From Diplolepis rosae (lineage: Eukaryota; Arthropoda; Insecta; Hymenoptera; Diplolepididae), in NCBI GenBank assembly GCA_030998225.1, contig JAPYXD010000741.1, forward strand, positions 2,294,001 through 2,358,000: 64,000 nt of DNA, given 5' to 3'. This document shows, one piece after another, positions 30,161-40,882 of this stretch. Within the stretch, counting starts at the first letter, position 1; every line of letters begins with the position of its first letter. The position numbers and the translations under genes are program-made. The notes below the pieces were generated by a model. That model was not told the DNA's origin. It saw only the letters and a list, made by a program, of their open reading frames with translations, and ran no database searches.

Positions 30161-33100
30161 TCTTGGCGAACCCCCCCCTGGGGCTTCATCGTCACCCTGC
30201 CTGGGTGCGGCTGGTACTTCGAGAGGTTGTGCGGCGAGTACCAGTTGTGTTTTGTGGAGTTTGTGAGGTCGATCGTATTTCTGGACCCAGAAAACGTCGG
30301 CTGAGGCTACGCCGATGACCTGGTGTGGCCCTGTGCGCTTCGGTGCAAGGCCTGCGTTGTACCTTTCAGCTTTGTTAGACAGTCGGTGGTTTGCAGCGTA
30401 GACCCAGTCTCCGATTTTAAAAGCTGGTGCTGCCGGGGTTCCGGCGTAACGAAGCTGGTATTGTTGTTGGTTTCTTCTCGCTCGGTTTTCTCTTTCCTCA
30501 AGAGGTACGCGAACTGGCTCAACGGTATCTACGGGCTGCAGGGCCCATTCTCCTGGTCGGAGAATTTCGCGGCCCATGAGCAAGTAGCTGGGAGTGTATC
30601 CTGTTGCTGCGTTTCTTCTTCTGCGAAGCCCGAACAACAGCTCCGGCAACTGTTCGTCCCAAATTCGCTGGTTTCCTGCGGTTAGGCGCAACCGCAACCC
30701 CTTCTTCACTTCTTGGTTGCGGCGTTCGGATGGATTTGCCCGCGGGTGATACTCTGGGGTTGTCCAGAGTGCGCATTCCCATCTTTGTGCAGACTCCGTC
30801 CATGTGGTGCTCGTGAACTGACTTCCGTTGTCACTGAGCAAGTGGCGTGGGTATCCAAAACGACAGAACACCTCGTCTTCGAGTGTTCTGATGAGAGTCG
30901 GTGCGTGGGAGTTTCGTAATGGGAACGACTCGACCCACCGAGTGAACATGTCGGTAACGACGAGTATGAAGCGATTTCCTCGCTTAGTGAGTGGGTATGG
31001 GCCCATAAGATCAACGGCCAGTGTCTCCCAGGCGGTGCGCGTTGTGCGAGGACGTTGTCCGTCCGTATGCCTCCCGTGTAGGGGTTTTGTGCAGATGCAC
31101 AGGTGGCACCTTGCCACGTATCTTTTTATTTCGCGGCTCATTCCAGGCCAGAAAAAGTGCTCCTGGATAGCGCGAGTTGTCTCTTCTGCTCCGGGGTGTC
31201 CGGCGAGTGGTACGTCGTGGTAGTCCCATATGACTCTCTGTCGGAGAGTTATGGGGACACGCAGCTGCCAGTGTTGCTCCTCGGGGCTGCGTTTCCAAAG
31301 GCCGCGTTCGTCATACATATTGTTTTCGACGAACTCTTCATCTCGTTGATTAGCTGGTCCATGCTGTCGTATTTCTGACCATCGCAGGATCATGCTGCTG
31401 ATCTCGGGGTCTATTCTTTGTGCGGCCGAGATCTCCTCTGTAAGAGTTGGTGCTTGTATGGCGTTGAGAACTGGTATAGTGGAATCGACTGGAGCAGTGG
31501 GTGCCTCCCTCCTAGGTGGCACCATACGTTCAAGGTCGGGTTCCACAGATGACGGCTCTCCTGGGTCCAGCTGACGAGATAGTGCGTCTGGCAGCTCGTT
31601 GTCTTTGCCGGGACAATGCTCTATTGTAAAGCTGAGCTCGCTCAGGAATATGTGCCAACGATTCAGCTTAGCACGCGAGTCTTTCATTTGCCGCAGCCAT
31701 GTGAGCCTCTTGCTGTCTGTGCGGAGGATGAAGGGCTGGTCTTCCAGGTAGGGGCGGTACTTCTTGATCGCCCAGATGACCGCTAGACACTCCTGTTCAT
31801 TGCAGTGGTAGCGGGTCTCTGTTTTAGAAAATTTGGCGCTGGCGTAGGATATGATTCGTCGGTTTCCATTGGGGCCTATCTGCATGAGCACGGCTCCCAT
31901 GCCGATCGCGCTGGCGTCCGTCTGGAGTACAAACGGGAGATCTGGATCGGGTCGGCTAAGTTGGCTCGGGTTGCGGAAAGCCTCCTTCAGGACTTGGAAG
32001 GCGTGGTTGATTTCCGGAGTCCATTTAAAAACCACCGTGGGTGACGCGAGAGTAGTCAGTGGCGCGGCCAGTTCGGAATACTTAGGGATGTATTCCATCA
32101 GCCAGTTGCAGGTGCCAATAAACGATTGCAGCTGTTTCCGGTTTTTCGGTGGCTCTGCGTTCAGAATTGCTTCAACGTGACGTGGCTGAGCATGGTTACC
32201 GTCCGTGGTAACCACGTGCCCAAGAAACTCCAAATCGGTCCTTCCAAAATGGCACTTCTGTGGGGAGCAAGTGAGTCCGTAAGTGTGAAGCCTTTCGAGG
32301 ATGAGCCCGACGTGACGGATGTGGCTGTCCCAGTCGCCAGAGTAGACGATGATGTCGTCAAGGTACGCCATGCAGAATTCACCCCAGTGGCCCGCCAAGA
32401 CGTTGCGCATCAGGTTCTGGAAGGTTCCGGGTGCATTCTTGAGGCCGAATGGCATCACCCGGAATTGATACTGTCCGCCCGAGGGTGCAGAGAAGGCGGT
32501 GTATTTCTTTGCGTCGGCTGCCATGGGTATTTGCCAGTACCCGCTCTTGAGATCCAAGGTGGTGAATACTTTGGCCTTTCCCAGGTCCTTTAGTATTTCG
32601 TGGATACGGGGTAAGCATTGAGGTGCATTGACGGTCTGGTCGTTGAGCCGGCGAAAGTCGATGCAGAAACGGTGCTCGCGGTTTTGTTTGGTGGCGATGG
32701 TGATCGCTGAGCTCCAAGGTGAGGTCGTTGGCTCGATGATGCCGTCTGCCAGCATCTCGCGTAGTTGTTCGTCGATGTACTTCCTCTTGGGCATCGACTG
32801 GCGGCGCGGCGGTTCTCGGAAGGGATGTGGATCCAATATTTGAATGTCGTGTTCCACCGCTAAGGTTTGGCGTAGTCGTCCACCCTGGTGAAACACGGGC
32901 GCGTAAGTTTCCAAGGTCTTCCAAAGACGTTCCTCAAACTCTGGTGGTATTGTGGAAGGCAACTCCAGCTCCAGTTGGTCCTTCGGAGTGCTCTGCAGAT
33001 CTGGCATTGGGACCAAGTAGATGCGCTGTCGGTCGCTGGCACCGAGGTATAAACAGTCGGTGCGATGTTCGTGGTGGACGTCGTGCTGCTTCAGCCATGT

Positions 33101-33544
33101 ACGTCCGAGCGTGAGTTCGGCGCGGAGTTCGTCGCTTGCGTGGAAGTATCCTGGGTATTCTCTATCTCCGATTCTGGGAGAGAGGTATATGATTCCTTTG
33201 AGCCTCAGGGAAGTTCCTCGTCCGGCCAGTAGTGCAGAAGATGGTCCGGGTTTGATGGTCCTCCTTTCGTCGGCAGTGAGTAGTGAATATTGGACGAAGT
33301 TGTCCGAGGCGCATGAGTCTATTTCAGCCACGACCTCGCGGTTTCCGAGGCGAACGCGGGTTCGTGGCAGGTCCTGACTCGAGGAGTAAATGGAGTTTAG
33401 TTCCGTTTTTCCGCTGGTCGGGCGGGGGCGGTCGGAGCGTCTGCAGCGGCCGCCCGAGTGCGCCAGTTTCCCGAAGCCATGTTTCTGCGGGCTGCGAGAA
33501 CAGGGCAGTCTCGGTGGTAATGGAAACCGGGGCAGTATTCGCAC
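30152..33544 (-). CDS. pol: Element C pol polyprotein, 1130 codons uninterrupted
   Basis: The frame includes, in order: protease, 'AEIDSCASDNFV' (residues 73-84); RT with 'FCIDFRRLND' (293-302), 'TTLDLKSGYWQIP' (328-340) and the catalytic 'AYLDDIIVYS' (393-402); RNase H with 'LQTDASAIGMGAVL' (540-553) and 'LRTDSKRL' (607-614); the tether 'LPDALSR'; integrase with H776, H783, C813, C816, then D845 ('VDLMGP'), D905 ('LSDNGSQF') and E940 ('NPSERRNQ'). The protease site is DSC, whereas the family has DSG/DTG, so protease activity is doubtful. There are no stops through all enzymatic domains, the best-preserved reading frame in the window. Confidence 0.93.
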   Translation of the reverse strand: MRILPRFPLPPRLPCSRSPQKHGFGKLAHSGGRCRRSDRPRPTSGKTELNSIYSSSQDLPRTRVRLGNREVVAEIDSCASDNFVQYSLLTADERRTIKPGPSSALLAGRGTSLRLKGIIYLSPRIGDREYPGYFHASDELRAELTLGRTWLKQHDVHHEHRTDCLYLGASDRQRIYLVPMPDLQSTPKDQLELELPSTIPPEFEERLWKTLETYAPVFHQGGRLRQTLAVEHDIQILDPHPFREPPRRQSMPKRKYIDEQLREMLADGIIEPTTSPWSSAITIATKQNREHRFCIDFRRLNDQTVNAPQCLPRIHEILKDLGKAKVFTTLDLKSGYWQIPMAADAKKYTAFSAPSGGQYQFRVMPFGLKNAPGTFQNLMRNVLAGHWGEFCMAYLDDIIVYSGDWDSHIRHVGLILERLHTYGLTCSPQKCHFGRTDLEFLGHVVTTDGNHAQPRHVEAILNAEPPKNRKQLQSFIGTCNWLMEYIPKYSELAAPLTTLASPTVVFKWTPEINHAFQVLKEAFRNPSQLSRPDPDLPFVLQTDASAIGMGAVLMQIGPNGNRRIISYASAKFSKTETRYHCNEQECLAVIWAIKKYRPYLEDQPFILRTDSKRLTWLRQMKDSRAKLNRWHIFLSELSFTIEHCPGKDNELPDALSRQLDPGEPSSVEPDLERMVPPRREAPTAPVDSTIPVLNAIQAPTLTEEISAAQRIDPEISSMILRWSEIRQHGPANQRDEEFVENNMYDERGLWKRSPEEQHWQLRVPITLRQRVIWDYHDVPLAGHPGAEETTRAIQEHFFWPGMSREIKRYVARCHLCICTKPLHGRHTDGQRPRTTRTAWETLAVDLMGPYPLTKRGNRFILVVTDMFTRWVESFPLRNSHAPTLIRTLEDEVFCRFGYPRHLLSDNGSQFTSTTWTESAQRWECALWTTPEYHPRANPSERRNQEVKKGLRLRLTAGNQRIWDEQLPELLFGLRRRRNAATGYTPSYLLMGREILRPGEWALQPVDTVEPVRVPLEERENRARRNQQQYQLRYAGTPAAPAFKIGDWVYAANHRLSNKAERYNAGLAPKRTGPHQVIGVASADVFWVQKYDRPHKLHKTQLVLAAQPLEVPAAPRQGDDEAPGGGSPRRC

Positions 33545-34487
33545 GGTGGTCCTTCCCTTCGTCTAATCGTTTCATTTTTGGTTGGTGAGGTTGGCTTCTG
33601 TCTCGGCTCCTCCTTTCTTTGTTCTCGTCGGGGTTGTTCTTCGGCCTCATCGGCCTCTGCGTCGACAGCGCGGTCAAAAAGTTCTCCAAAGGTTCTTGGA
33701 GAGGCGGCGCGAATTACCCGGCGAATATATGGCCGCAGGAACTCCAGCAGGATTGCAGTGGTTTCTTCCTCTGGGGCATCCGGTATGAGGCGTTGCGTCA
33801 GGAGGTATTTTTGTTGCAAAAATACCGCAGTGGATTCCTTCTCAGTCTGCTTCCTAGAATAAAGCTGCGCGTGCAGGCGCATGAGAGAGCTTGTATTCGC
33901 GAATCGGTGTATCATGACCTCGCGAAACTTTTTCCAGGTCAGTGAGAGGGATTTGTACACCTCCCACCATTTTCCGGCAGCATCTTTGAGTGCTCCGCCG
34001 GCTAGTCGTGTCTACTGTGACGATTCCGTGGCCGATTGAGCAAAATTTTCCTCACAGTCTCTGAGGAAGGTGTGTGGGTCCTCGTGATCCAGGCCGGAAA
34101 ATGTTGGCAAAGGTGGTGGTGGAGCTCTGATGGCTCTGATGATGGCTGTCAAATCAGCCAGAGTAGCTCCTCCAAATTGCGCGGGCGGTGCGGCGTGTAC
34201 GTTAGGCACGGGTTGTGGGGCAGATCCTAGTTGTCGTTGTCTCTGCTCGAGACGGGGATCACCAGTCCTTCCTGCTGCCGTTTGGTCGTCCATGCCGTCG
34301 GCTGTCTGCTCAGAGGGCTGTCTGAACGTATGTGGCAGTTGGCGAAATGCGACATAAGCCGTACCTCGGCGCTGGGTAGCGGGTGTGGATGCGCTACGCC
34401 ATCCTGGCATAGGGGATAGGCTGAGGCTTCTTTGGTGCATGATTGCGGCGTCTTCGTGTTGCTGGTCGTCGTCAATGTTGGGCGCCA
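33397..34487 (-). pseudogene. gag: Element C gag with one premature stop
   Basis: The N-terminal piece is Gln/Pro/Arg-rich and ends 'FLRDCEENFAQSATESSQ' at a TAG (34012-34014). The same frame goes straight on with 'LAGGALKDAAGKWWEV', 'FREVMIHRFANT' and 'LHAQLYSRKQTEKES', a capsid-type region, then Arg/Glu-rich sequence and one knuckle 'CEYCPGFHYHRDC' (CX2CX3HX4C, one residue shorter than usual). It ends at 33397 and overlaps the pol frame by about 150 nt. The start codon is uncertain, because the frame is open back into the LTR. Confidence 0.8.
34464..34487 (-). promoter_or_regulatory. Probable primer-binding site of element C
   Basis: The minus strand reads TGGCGCCCAACATTG from 34487. It follows the LTR end (...CCAACA at 34493) by five bases if the LTR starts at 34493. 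The first 11 bases fit tRNA-Lys/Ser-type sites; the tRNA is not certain. Confidence 0.5.
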
Positions 34488-34492
34488 CCGGG

Positions 34493-36494
34493 TGTTGGTT
34501 TCCACTCCCGGAAGTGGATTGAATCTGGTGTCTTCTGCCCAATTGTCCTAGACTTGCAGGTAGAAACTTATATTTGGGCAGTCTAAGTTTCTACGTGGGT
34601 CCTTGAAGTACGTGCGGGAGTCGCGGAAGAACTTTGCCACCATGTACTGGCGGTTTTGGTGGTAGCTCTCCTGGTCCGGTACCGGCGGCGCCGACGAGTC
34701 CTGGTGTTTCGTGAGCTGCGCTCGACTGCCACCGGGCAGTTTCAGACCGAGCGACAAGACCGCCTCTCGGTCATATCCGGGGGCTACAGGGAAGAGAGTC
34801 TTCCGTGCGCTGCAGAACTTCGCCCGGATGCGCCTCCGGATCCTGAGCAGCTTCCTTGGAGACTCACTCGATGGTGGAGGGAGTGGATGTCTTCCCTTTG
34901 GCGTCGAGCCGAGAAGGGAGTGGGTGCAAGGCGTTGGCAGCTCCCTCGGCGGTGTTCTCCGCGTTGTGTCGTCCCTGGCAACAGGTGGTGGGGGCAGTGT
35001 GTGAGTCCCCCGGCGGCTGACTGCGCTGTTCGGCGGGGTGAGGATCCGCAGCCGAGCCTGTTCAGACAGGAGCCTAGCTTGGTTCCGACGTTGTGGTGGA
35101 TTCAGTCCCATGCGTCAGAAGTCCGAGAAGTGACCCGGAGGGCATCGACGGAAACTGAGCTGGGAGAGAACCGGGGCCTGCCGTGACCGAAGTAGTCGAT
35201 ATGTTCAAGGGTTACGGCCCGCTCGACGATTTCGGTGCCATCTATGACCTTAGATAGCGTTCGACGATCTTAACTTGCGTTCAATGATTTTTATGCGTTC
35301 AATGATCTTTATGCGTTCAATGGTCTTTATGCGTTCAACAGTTTTGGTTGCGGGTCCGTGGATTCGGTCCCACACGTCAGAAGTCCGTGATGCGGCCCGA
35401 AGGGCATCAACGAAAACTGAGCTGGCAGGGAACCAGGGCCCCGCTGGAGGTGAAGCTGCGTCGTCTGGTAGTGAGGCTGCTGATGGCTACCGCTGAGGTA
35501 GCTTTGGCTGCTACTGAGGTTGCTGGTACAGCTACGGATGGCTGCGGCTGAGGTAGCTTGGCTACTGCTGAGGCTGCTGATGGCTACTGCTGAAGCTGCT
35601 GATGGCTACTACTGAAGCTGCTTGGCTGGTAGTGAAGTGCGTCGGTTGGTGCGGGAGCTGCGTCCGAGGTGATGAAGGCGTTCAAGGTTTCGATTGTTCA
35701 AAGATGTTTGATTTTTGTCCTGAGAAGGACGGGTGTGTGTGAAGCTTGTCCTTAAAAGGACAGTTGGTGTTATTATAGAAAAAAAAAGAACAGTAAGAAT
35801 ACTCTTTGCCCTCAAAAGGGCAGTTGGGATTGTCAAATCAAGAACAAGGCAGTTCTTGTATAAAAAGACTTTTATTTTTCCACAAATAGAAAAAATAATA
35901 AGGCGGAAGAGAATGGTTTGGCAACTCTTCAAGGTCTGTGCAGCAGCGGTTTGTAGAGGAGAAGTCGAAGTATCGTCGACCGTGTCCCAAGAGGTACTGA
36001 CTTCTGTGCTTGGCGGCGGTCTACTTATTTACTCCTGAGCTTGGTAACGCGCACCAATCAGAAGCGTTGCCAGGGCTTGGGTCCCGTGCTCTGACGTGAT
36101 TGGTCGAAAGGCTGGAGAGCGCGCACCAATCAGAAGCGTGGAAGGGACCATGGGAAAAACCCGAGCGTCATTCAGGCGAGTTGGGGTTTGGGGATTGTGC
36201 TTTGACGTGGTTGGTCGAGAGCTCGAAAGGTCCCGCACCAATGAGAAGCGTCGGAAGGTCTGCTAGACGACGTGCACGTTATTAAGATGTTTTGCAGCTT
36301 GGAGACCGTGCTTCAACGTGATTGGTCGGGAGCTAGAAAGGCTCCGCACCAATGAGAAGCTTTGAAAGACGTCCTGGAGAAACCTATGCGTCATTAAGAC
36401 ACATTGAGGCTTGGGTACTACGCTTCACTGTGATTGGTCGAGAACTTGAAAGGTCCCGCACCAATGAGAAGCGCTAAAATGTGTCCTGGGAAAC
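34493..36494 (-). repeat. 5' LTR of element C, truncated
   Basis: Near-identical to the 3' LTR. It carries the same minisatellite (35480-35625), hairpins (35720-35825) and four CCAAT units (36040-36494), then breaks off in the middle of a unit at 'tcctgggaaa', where element B coding sequence resumes. The missing part corresponds to roughly 28830-29593 of the other LTR. Confidence 0.8.
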
Positions 36495-36495
36495 A

Positions 36496-37773
36496 TATTC
36501 TTGTTTATTTATAATAATACCAAAGTTAAATAAGAATTGTATTTTGGGAACTGATATGCTTAAGAAGTTCAAAGGGAGGATTAATGTAGAAGAAAATTAT
36601 ATAATGCTACGAAATGAGGATAAAGAATTAAAAATTGAATTTATAGATGATGAAGAAAAATGTATTCGGCTTATCCATGAAATAAATATTGATCCACAGG
36701 ACTTTGCGAATAAAATCAATCATCAAGAGAAATGCGAAGAATTTAGCAACGTAAATGAATACGACAAAATTGAAGAGAAATGCTGCATAACTGATGCTGA
36801 AATCGAAGAAAAGGTGGCAAAATGTAAGCTGCTAAGTAGGGAAGAGAAGAAGAAATTTTGGGAAGTTCTAAAAAAATATAGGGACATATTTTCTAAGAAA
36901 CCCGAACGTCTCTCCATACTTGAACACGAACTCAAGATTCAAGAAGACAAACCTTTTATTATTAAGACATACCCGATCCCATTGAAACTAAGAGATTTAG
37001 TTACGTTAGAAATGAATAATTTACAAGAGCTAGGAAATATCCGAAGATCAAATAGTCCCTATATAAATCCAGTAGTGACTAGTTTGAAAAAGGATGGACG
37101 CGTTAGAATATGTTTGGATGCTTGAAAATTAAATGAGATAATGATCAACGATTACGAATCTGCAGAACCAACTGAGGTGCTATTTCAGAGGTGTGAAGGT
37201 AGTAAAATAATGTCTACTATAGACTTGAGTAGTAGTTTCTGGCAGATTCCACTAGCCGAGGAATCAAAAAAATATGCGACGTTTTTGCACGAGGGGAGAT
37301 GTTACGAATTCTGCGTTACACCTTTCGGCCTAAAAACTAGTACGGCAGCACTAGTCAGAGCCCTAGATTTTGTCCTCAACGGTTTACGGGATTTTTATTT
37401 GACCTTCATTGATGACATATTCTGCGCCTCTGAAAATGTGGACCAGCATTTACAGCATTTGTAATTACTTTTCCATAGACTTATGCAAAGGAATTTAACA
37501 ATTAATCTGGAAAAATCTCATTTTTTCAGATCAGAAGTTAAATTTTTTGGACATATTTTAACGTCCACTGGAATAAAACCAGATACAGAAAAGATTGAAA
37601 TCATCCAGAATTTTTCAAGACCACGAAATTTAAAAGAACTATGCGGATTTTTGGGTATAATTAATTTTTATACCAAGTTTTCAAAAAGTCATGTGGCGAA
37701 AATAGTCTCACTTTTGGAACTATTGAAGAAAGAAGTAAAATGGTCTTGGAACATTTTTTTTAAAAACATGTAA
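36496..37773 (+). pseudogene. pol: Element B protease end, RT and connection
   Basis: It starts 'FIIIPKLNKNCILGTDML', the retropepsin C-terminus. RT follows: 'LSILEHELKIQEDKPFIIK', 'RVRICLDA', a TGA stop (37123-37125), then 'STIDLSSSFWQIPLAEES', 'CVTPFGLKTST' and the active site 'TFIDDIFCAS' (FIDD rather than the usual YxDD). A stop at 37462-37464 precedes 'NLTINLEKSHFFRSEVKF' and 'LCGFLGIINFYTKF'. The frame stops at 37771, where RNase H should start. Confidence 0.85.
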
Positions 37774-37799
37774 GCTTTTGAGTGGATGATTACCCGGTG

Positions 37800-38821
37800 G
37801 ACAGTGGCTATTCAGGATTAAGACATTTCCATATAAACATTACCCTGGTAAAAATAATGTAATCGCAAACACCTCAAGTCGTCTAGCAGAACAGGAAAAT
37901 GCGGCCAAAATGGCCCACAAAGACGGTAAAATTGTCTTATATGCTCTGGACAAAAGGCCAACGTCAAATTTGCGGAATCGACTGCAGAATTTTAGCAAAG
38001 AGCAAAAAATTGATCCTTTTTTGCAACAAAGGATTATTGAGGCTGAAGAGAAGAAAACCACAAAATATGAAATGCATGATGATTTATTATATTTTGTGAA
38101 TGGGGAAAATAAGCGTTTATGTTTAACAAAAGGCATCATTTATCACATAATTGATGAATGTCATGAAATGTATGCCCACATCGGGCCTTTAAAGGTGATA
38201 CAAATTTTAAATGACTTCTTTTATTATCCGAAAATGGCCAAAATAGTCAGGCGACGTTTGGCCACTTGTGATTCTTGTCAGAGAAACAAAGTTACAAATC
38301 AAACTTGTTTTTCTGAGATGAAAAATTATCTACCAAAAAGGCCAAATGAAATTTTGTCAATTGATTCCTATGGGCCATTACCGGCATCAAAAGGTGGCTT
38401 CAAATATATTTTTTCCACCATAGATGCATTTTCAAAATACGTGGTATTGTACCCGTTAAAACGAGCTAACACGAAAGCCGTCAATAAGAAATTGAGCAAG
38501 GACCATTTTCCCAAATATGGGAAACTTTCCAAAATAATCACGGACCATCGGACACAATTTACGTCTCCTGTTTTGTCTGAATTCTTGAAAGAAAAAGATA
38601 TTCAACCTGTTTTTTCTTCGATAACACATCCCCAAAGCAATATAGTGGAAAGAATTCACAGGGAATTGTCCAGATTTTTTAGATCTCCAATTGGAGAAAA
38701 TCATGAACCATGGTGGAGGTGTATCAACATCATTGAAAGCAGTATGAACGAAACCTACCATGAAACCACCCAATCCGCTCCAGTAGATTTACATCTAAAT
38801 AAAAAACCTAAACGAGCATAG
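37800..38821 (+). pseudogene. pol: Element B integrase, RNase H deleted
   Basis: Almost all of RNase H is missing: only a few codons ('RWTVAIQD', then the tether ending near 37880) join the connection to the integrase. The integrase shows the zinc module ('DECHEMYAHIGP', 'CDSCQRNK') and core residues D ('SIDSYGPLP'), D ('ITDHRTQFTS') and E ('HPQSNIVERIHRE'). It ends in a TAG at 38819-38821. Confidence 0.85.
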
Positions 38822-39126
38822 GAAAATTAGTTGAATTTTCTTCAAAATAACTCATATCTAATAACAATATCTCAAGAAAGGGAAAAAACAGAGCTTCAAA
38901 ATTTAATGAAGTATATCGCTTAACCGCCTTACAAGATGGTGACAATGTAATTGTTAAGGCTATTAATGAATCCGATCCTAAAAAGAAAATTCTTAAGAAA
39001 TTTTTGCAAATTAATGAAGGCCCTTGCCAAATAAAAAAACAGGTAAGACCTGGAACCTTCATATTGTGGAACCCTGAATCCAAGGAGGAAAGAAGGATGT
39101 TCTACACCCAAGATTTAAAGATCTAA
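38822..39126 (+). pseudogene. pol: Element B pol C-terminal tail
   Basis: After a frame change the tail is readable: 'RASKFNEVYRLTALQDGDNV', 'INEGPCQIKKQVRPGTFILW' and 'ERRMFYTQDLKI' followed by a TAA near 39126. It is similar in character to the GPY/F-type end of Gypsy integrases. One stop occurs near 38853. Confidence 0.6.
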
Positions 39127-39130
39127 AACA

Positions 39131-39493
39131 AGAGAGAAGCTCACTTTGAAGATATAGAAGAAACCGAACCTAACAATGTCGGTTAAAAATGACTTTGTCA
39201 TTTATGCTTTGTATAAATAGATATTAAGAATAGTTAACTATTACAAGTAATCAAGTAAGTATGTTTGTGAAATTTTGAACCTATATAAATTTAGTACAAT
39301 AAGATATGGAATTAATCAGTACCCATGGAAAATTTGCGTGCTCTATTTTGCTGAAAATGGCCATTTTGAAAATAAATTCGGTTTAGGTTGTTTAATGAGA
39401 AAATTGGGACAAAGAAATAATGGAAATACAAAAAAAAGAAACATAATTAAGTTAAATATATTTAGACACGTATTATATCTATATATAAATATA
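39131..39493. other. Post-pol region of element B
   Basis: AT-rich. It should hold the polypurine tract and 3' LTR of B, but I could not match it to the region before 22620. The Tc1 element begins at 39496. Confidence 0.4.
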
Positions 39494-40155
39494 TACAGTA
39501 CAGTCGGAAAGTATTAGAACAAGATAAAAACAGTTATTTTTATCAGTTTATCGTATCATTTATTACAAAATTATTCACATACTTGCAGTAGTTTTGTACG
39601 TTCAACGTAGCTTTATGATTTGAAGACATTTTAAATGCACTTTACTGAAATTTCCATCAAAATTTATAAGAAAACAGCCTATGGCCGAAAATCGTGAAAA
39701 GTGTCCAAAACTGCCGGATTGGGTTTTCAATTGTTTTTCGCACAAAAATCGATTCGGCTGCGGTTTAAAAGATTACATGTCAATCATTTAAACAAAAAAA
39801 GATGGTATTATCGTGTCTGGTGCATTGAAGTGTCATAAAAAACTGTAAGTCTGTTAATTTGACAGTCGTTGCGTTTATGTATAATTGTTCCCGCTTTTTC
39901 GTTGAAATAGCCTCAGAATTGTATTTTTCCAGATTGAAAATGGTCAAGCGAAAGGAAATATCTATCGAGAAACGGGCCCAAATCATTATTTTGCAAAAAA
40001 TAGGCAAAAACTATCCAGAAATAGCCAAAATATTGAAAACATCTTTGTGTTCAGTTCATACGGCCATAAGAAGATATCGGGAAACTGGAAAAAATACTAA
40101 CAAAAAACGATCTGGTCGAGCAAGAAAGACAAATAAAAGAATCGACAACAAAATA

Positions 40156-40882
40156 AAGGGTTTCCCAATAGGGGTGATATGATTTTGAATGTCCCTATCG
40201 GGCTCATTTGAACTGAAATTTTTGACGTCTGCTGTCAGTTGTCATCAGTAAGGTTTGCCATTTAATCATGAGTAGTTTTATATTTTATCAAAATTCGAGA
40301 AGTTTTGTCGGTGTTCAAAGAGCATATCGTGCAAAATATGGTCGTCATTCTGCTCCATCCGCGCTCTCAATTCGTCGAATAATCGATAAGTTGGAGAGTG
40401 AATTTACTCTATTGGATACTAAGCCTAAAAATCGTATGCGTACTGCACGTTCTACACAGAATATAGCCGCCGTACAAGCCAGTATCGAGGAAAACCGTGA
40501 ATTGTCCGTGCCACGCCGATCTCAGGAATTGGGCCTGTCCAGGATGACTACCTGGAGTATTTTGCGATTGGATCTTGGCCTGCATCCCTATAAGATGATT
40601 CTGGCCCAAGAACTGAAGCCTAATGACCATCGTTTGCGTCGGGAGTTCGCGGATTGGGCTCTGGAATCAATTGAAAATGATCCCAATTTTCATCAAAAAA
40701 TCATCTTTTCTGATGAGGCGCATTTTTGGCTCAAGTCTCGGGGGACATTTGGCCGATATATTATTTAAATAATAAATGGCATAGAATATCCAATATAATA
40801 AAAAAGATTTCGATCAATTCCGAATGAATATTCAGTGTTTTTTTTCAATTTCAAAACATATCACCCTTATTGGGAAACCCTT
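40156..40882 (+). mobile_element. Mariner-family element nested in Tc1, 727 bp
   Basis: Termini AAGGGTTTCCCAATAGGGGT and its near-exact reverse complement, with TA on both sides (40154-40155 and 40883-40884). It interrupts the Tc1 frame after 'RIDNKI'. It is an internally deleted copy. Confidence 0.9.
40268..40768 (+). CDS. Truncated IS630/mariner-type transposase
   Basis: A 166-residue open frame. Residues 1-65 hold a first HTH ('SVQ/VQRAYRAKYGRH', 'ALSIRRIIDKLESEF'). Residues 66-130 hold a second ('AAVQASIEENRELSVPRRSQ', 'LGLSRMTTWSILRLDLGLH'). The first catalytic Asp block 'KIIFSDEAHFWL' is at about 148-159. It then runs out into unrelated sequence, 'GTFGRYII', because the rest of the catalytic domain is deleted. 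The N-terminus is imperfect, since the usual start lies upstream in another frame. The same family appears at 62.2 kb. Confidence 0.75.
   Translation: MSSFIFYQNSRSFVGVQRAYRAKYGRHSAPSALSIRRIIDKLESEFTLLDTKPKNRMRTARSTQNIAAVQASIEENRELSVPRRSQELGLSRMTTWSILRLDLGLHPYKMILAQELKPNDHRLRREFADWALESIENDPNFHQKIIFSDEAHFWLKSRGTFGRYII

Larger units (their letters stand above)
24170..36494 (-). mobile_element. Ty3/Gypsy element 'C', nearly intact pol, inserted in B
   Basis: Minus strand. 5' LTR at 34493-36494, a PBS-like TGG site, gag, a 1130-codon pol, and the 3' LTR (24170-29593). It is GC-rich relative to B. The LTRs are almost identical over more than 1.4 kb (24189-25666 against 34529-36006), which points to a fairly recent insertion. 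The 5' LTR stops inside a tandem-repeat array, so its first part is missing and no target duplication could be found. Confidence 0.88.
22620..39130 (+). mobile_element. Ty3/Gypsy element 'B', interrupted by element C
   Basis: Plus strand: a tRNA-Lys-type PBS, gag (22763-23782), then protease (to about 24120). The same pol resumes at about 36496 with the end of the protease/RT junction, RT, a deleted RNase H, integrase and C-terminus (to 39126). The two halves join logically across a 12.3-kb minus-strand element. Stops in gag and pol and the RNase H deletion show it was defective. Whether decay began before or after the insertion cannot be told. Confidence 0.85.

Noticed and set aside
30323..33960. 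Many plus-strand ORFs opposite element C gag-pol
   Set aside because: Antisense shadows of the long minus-strand coding frames.
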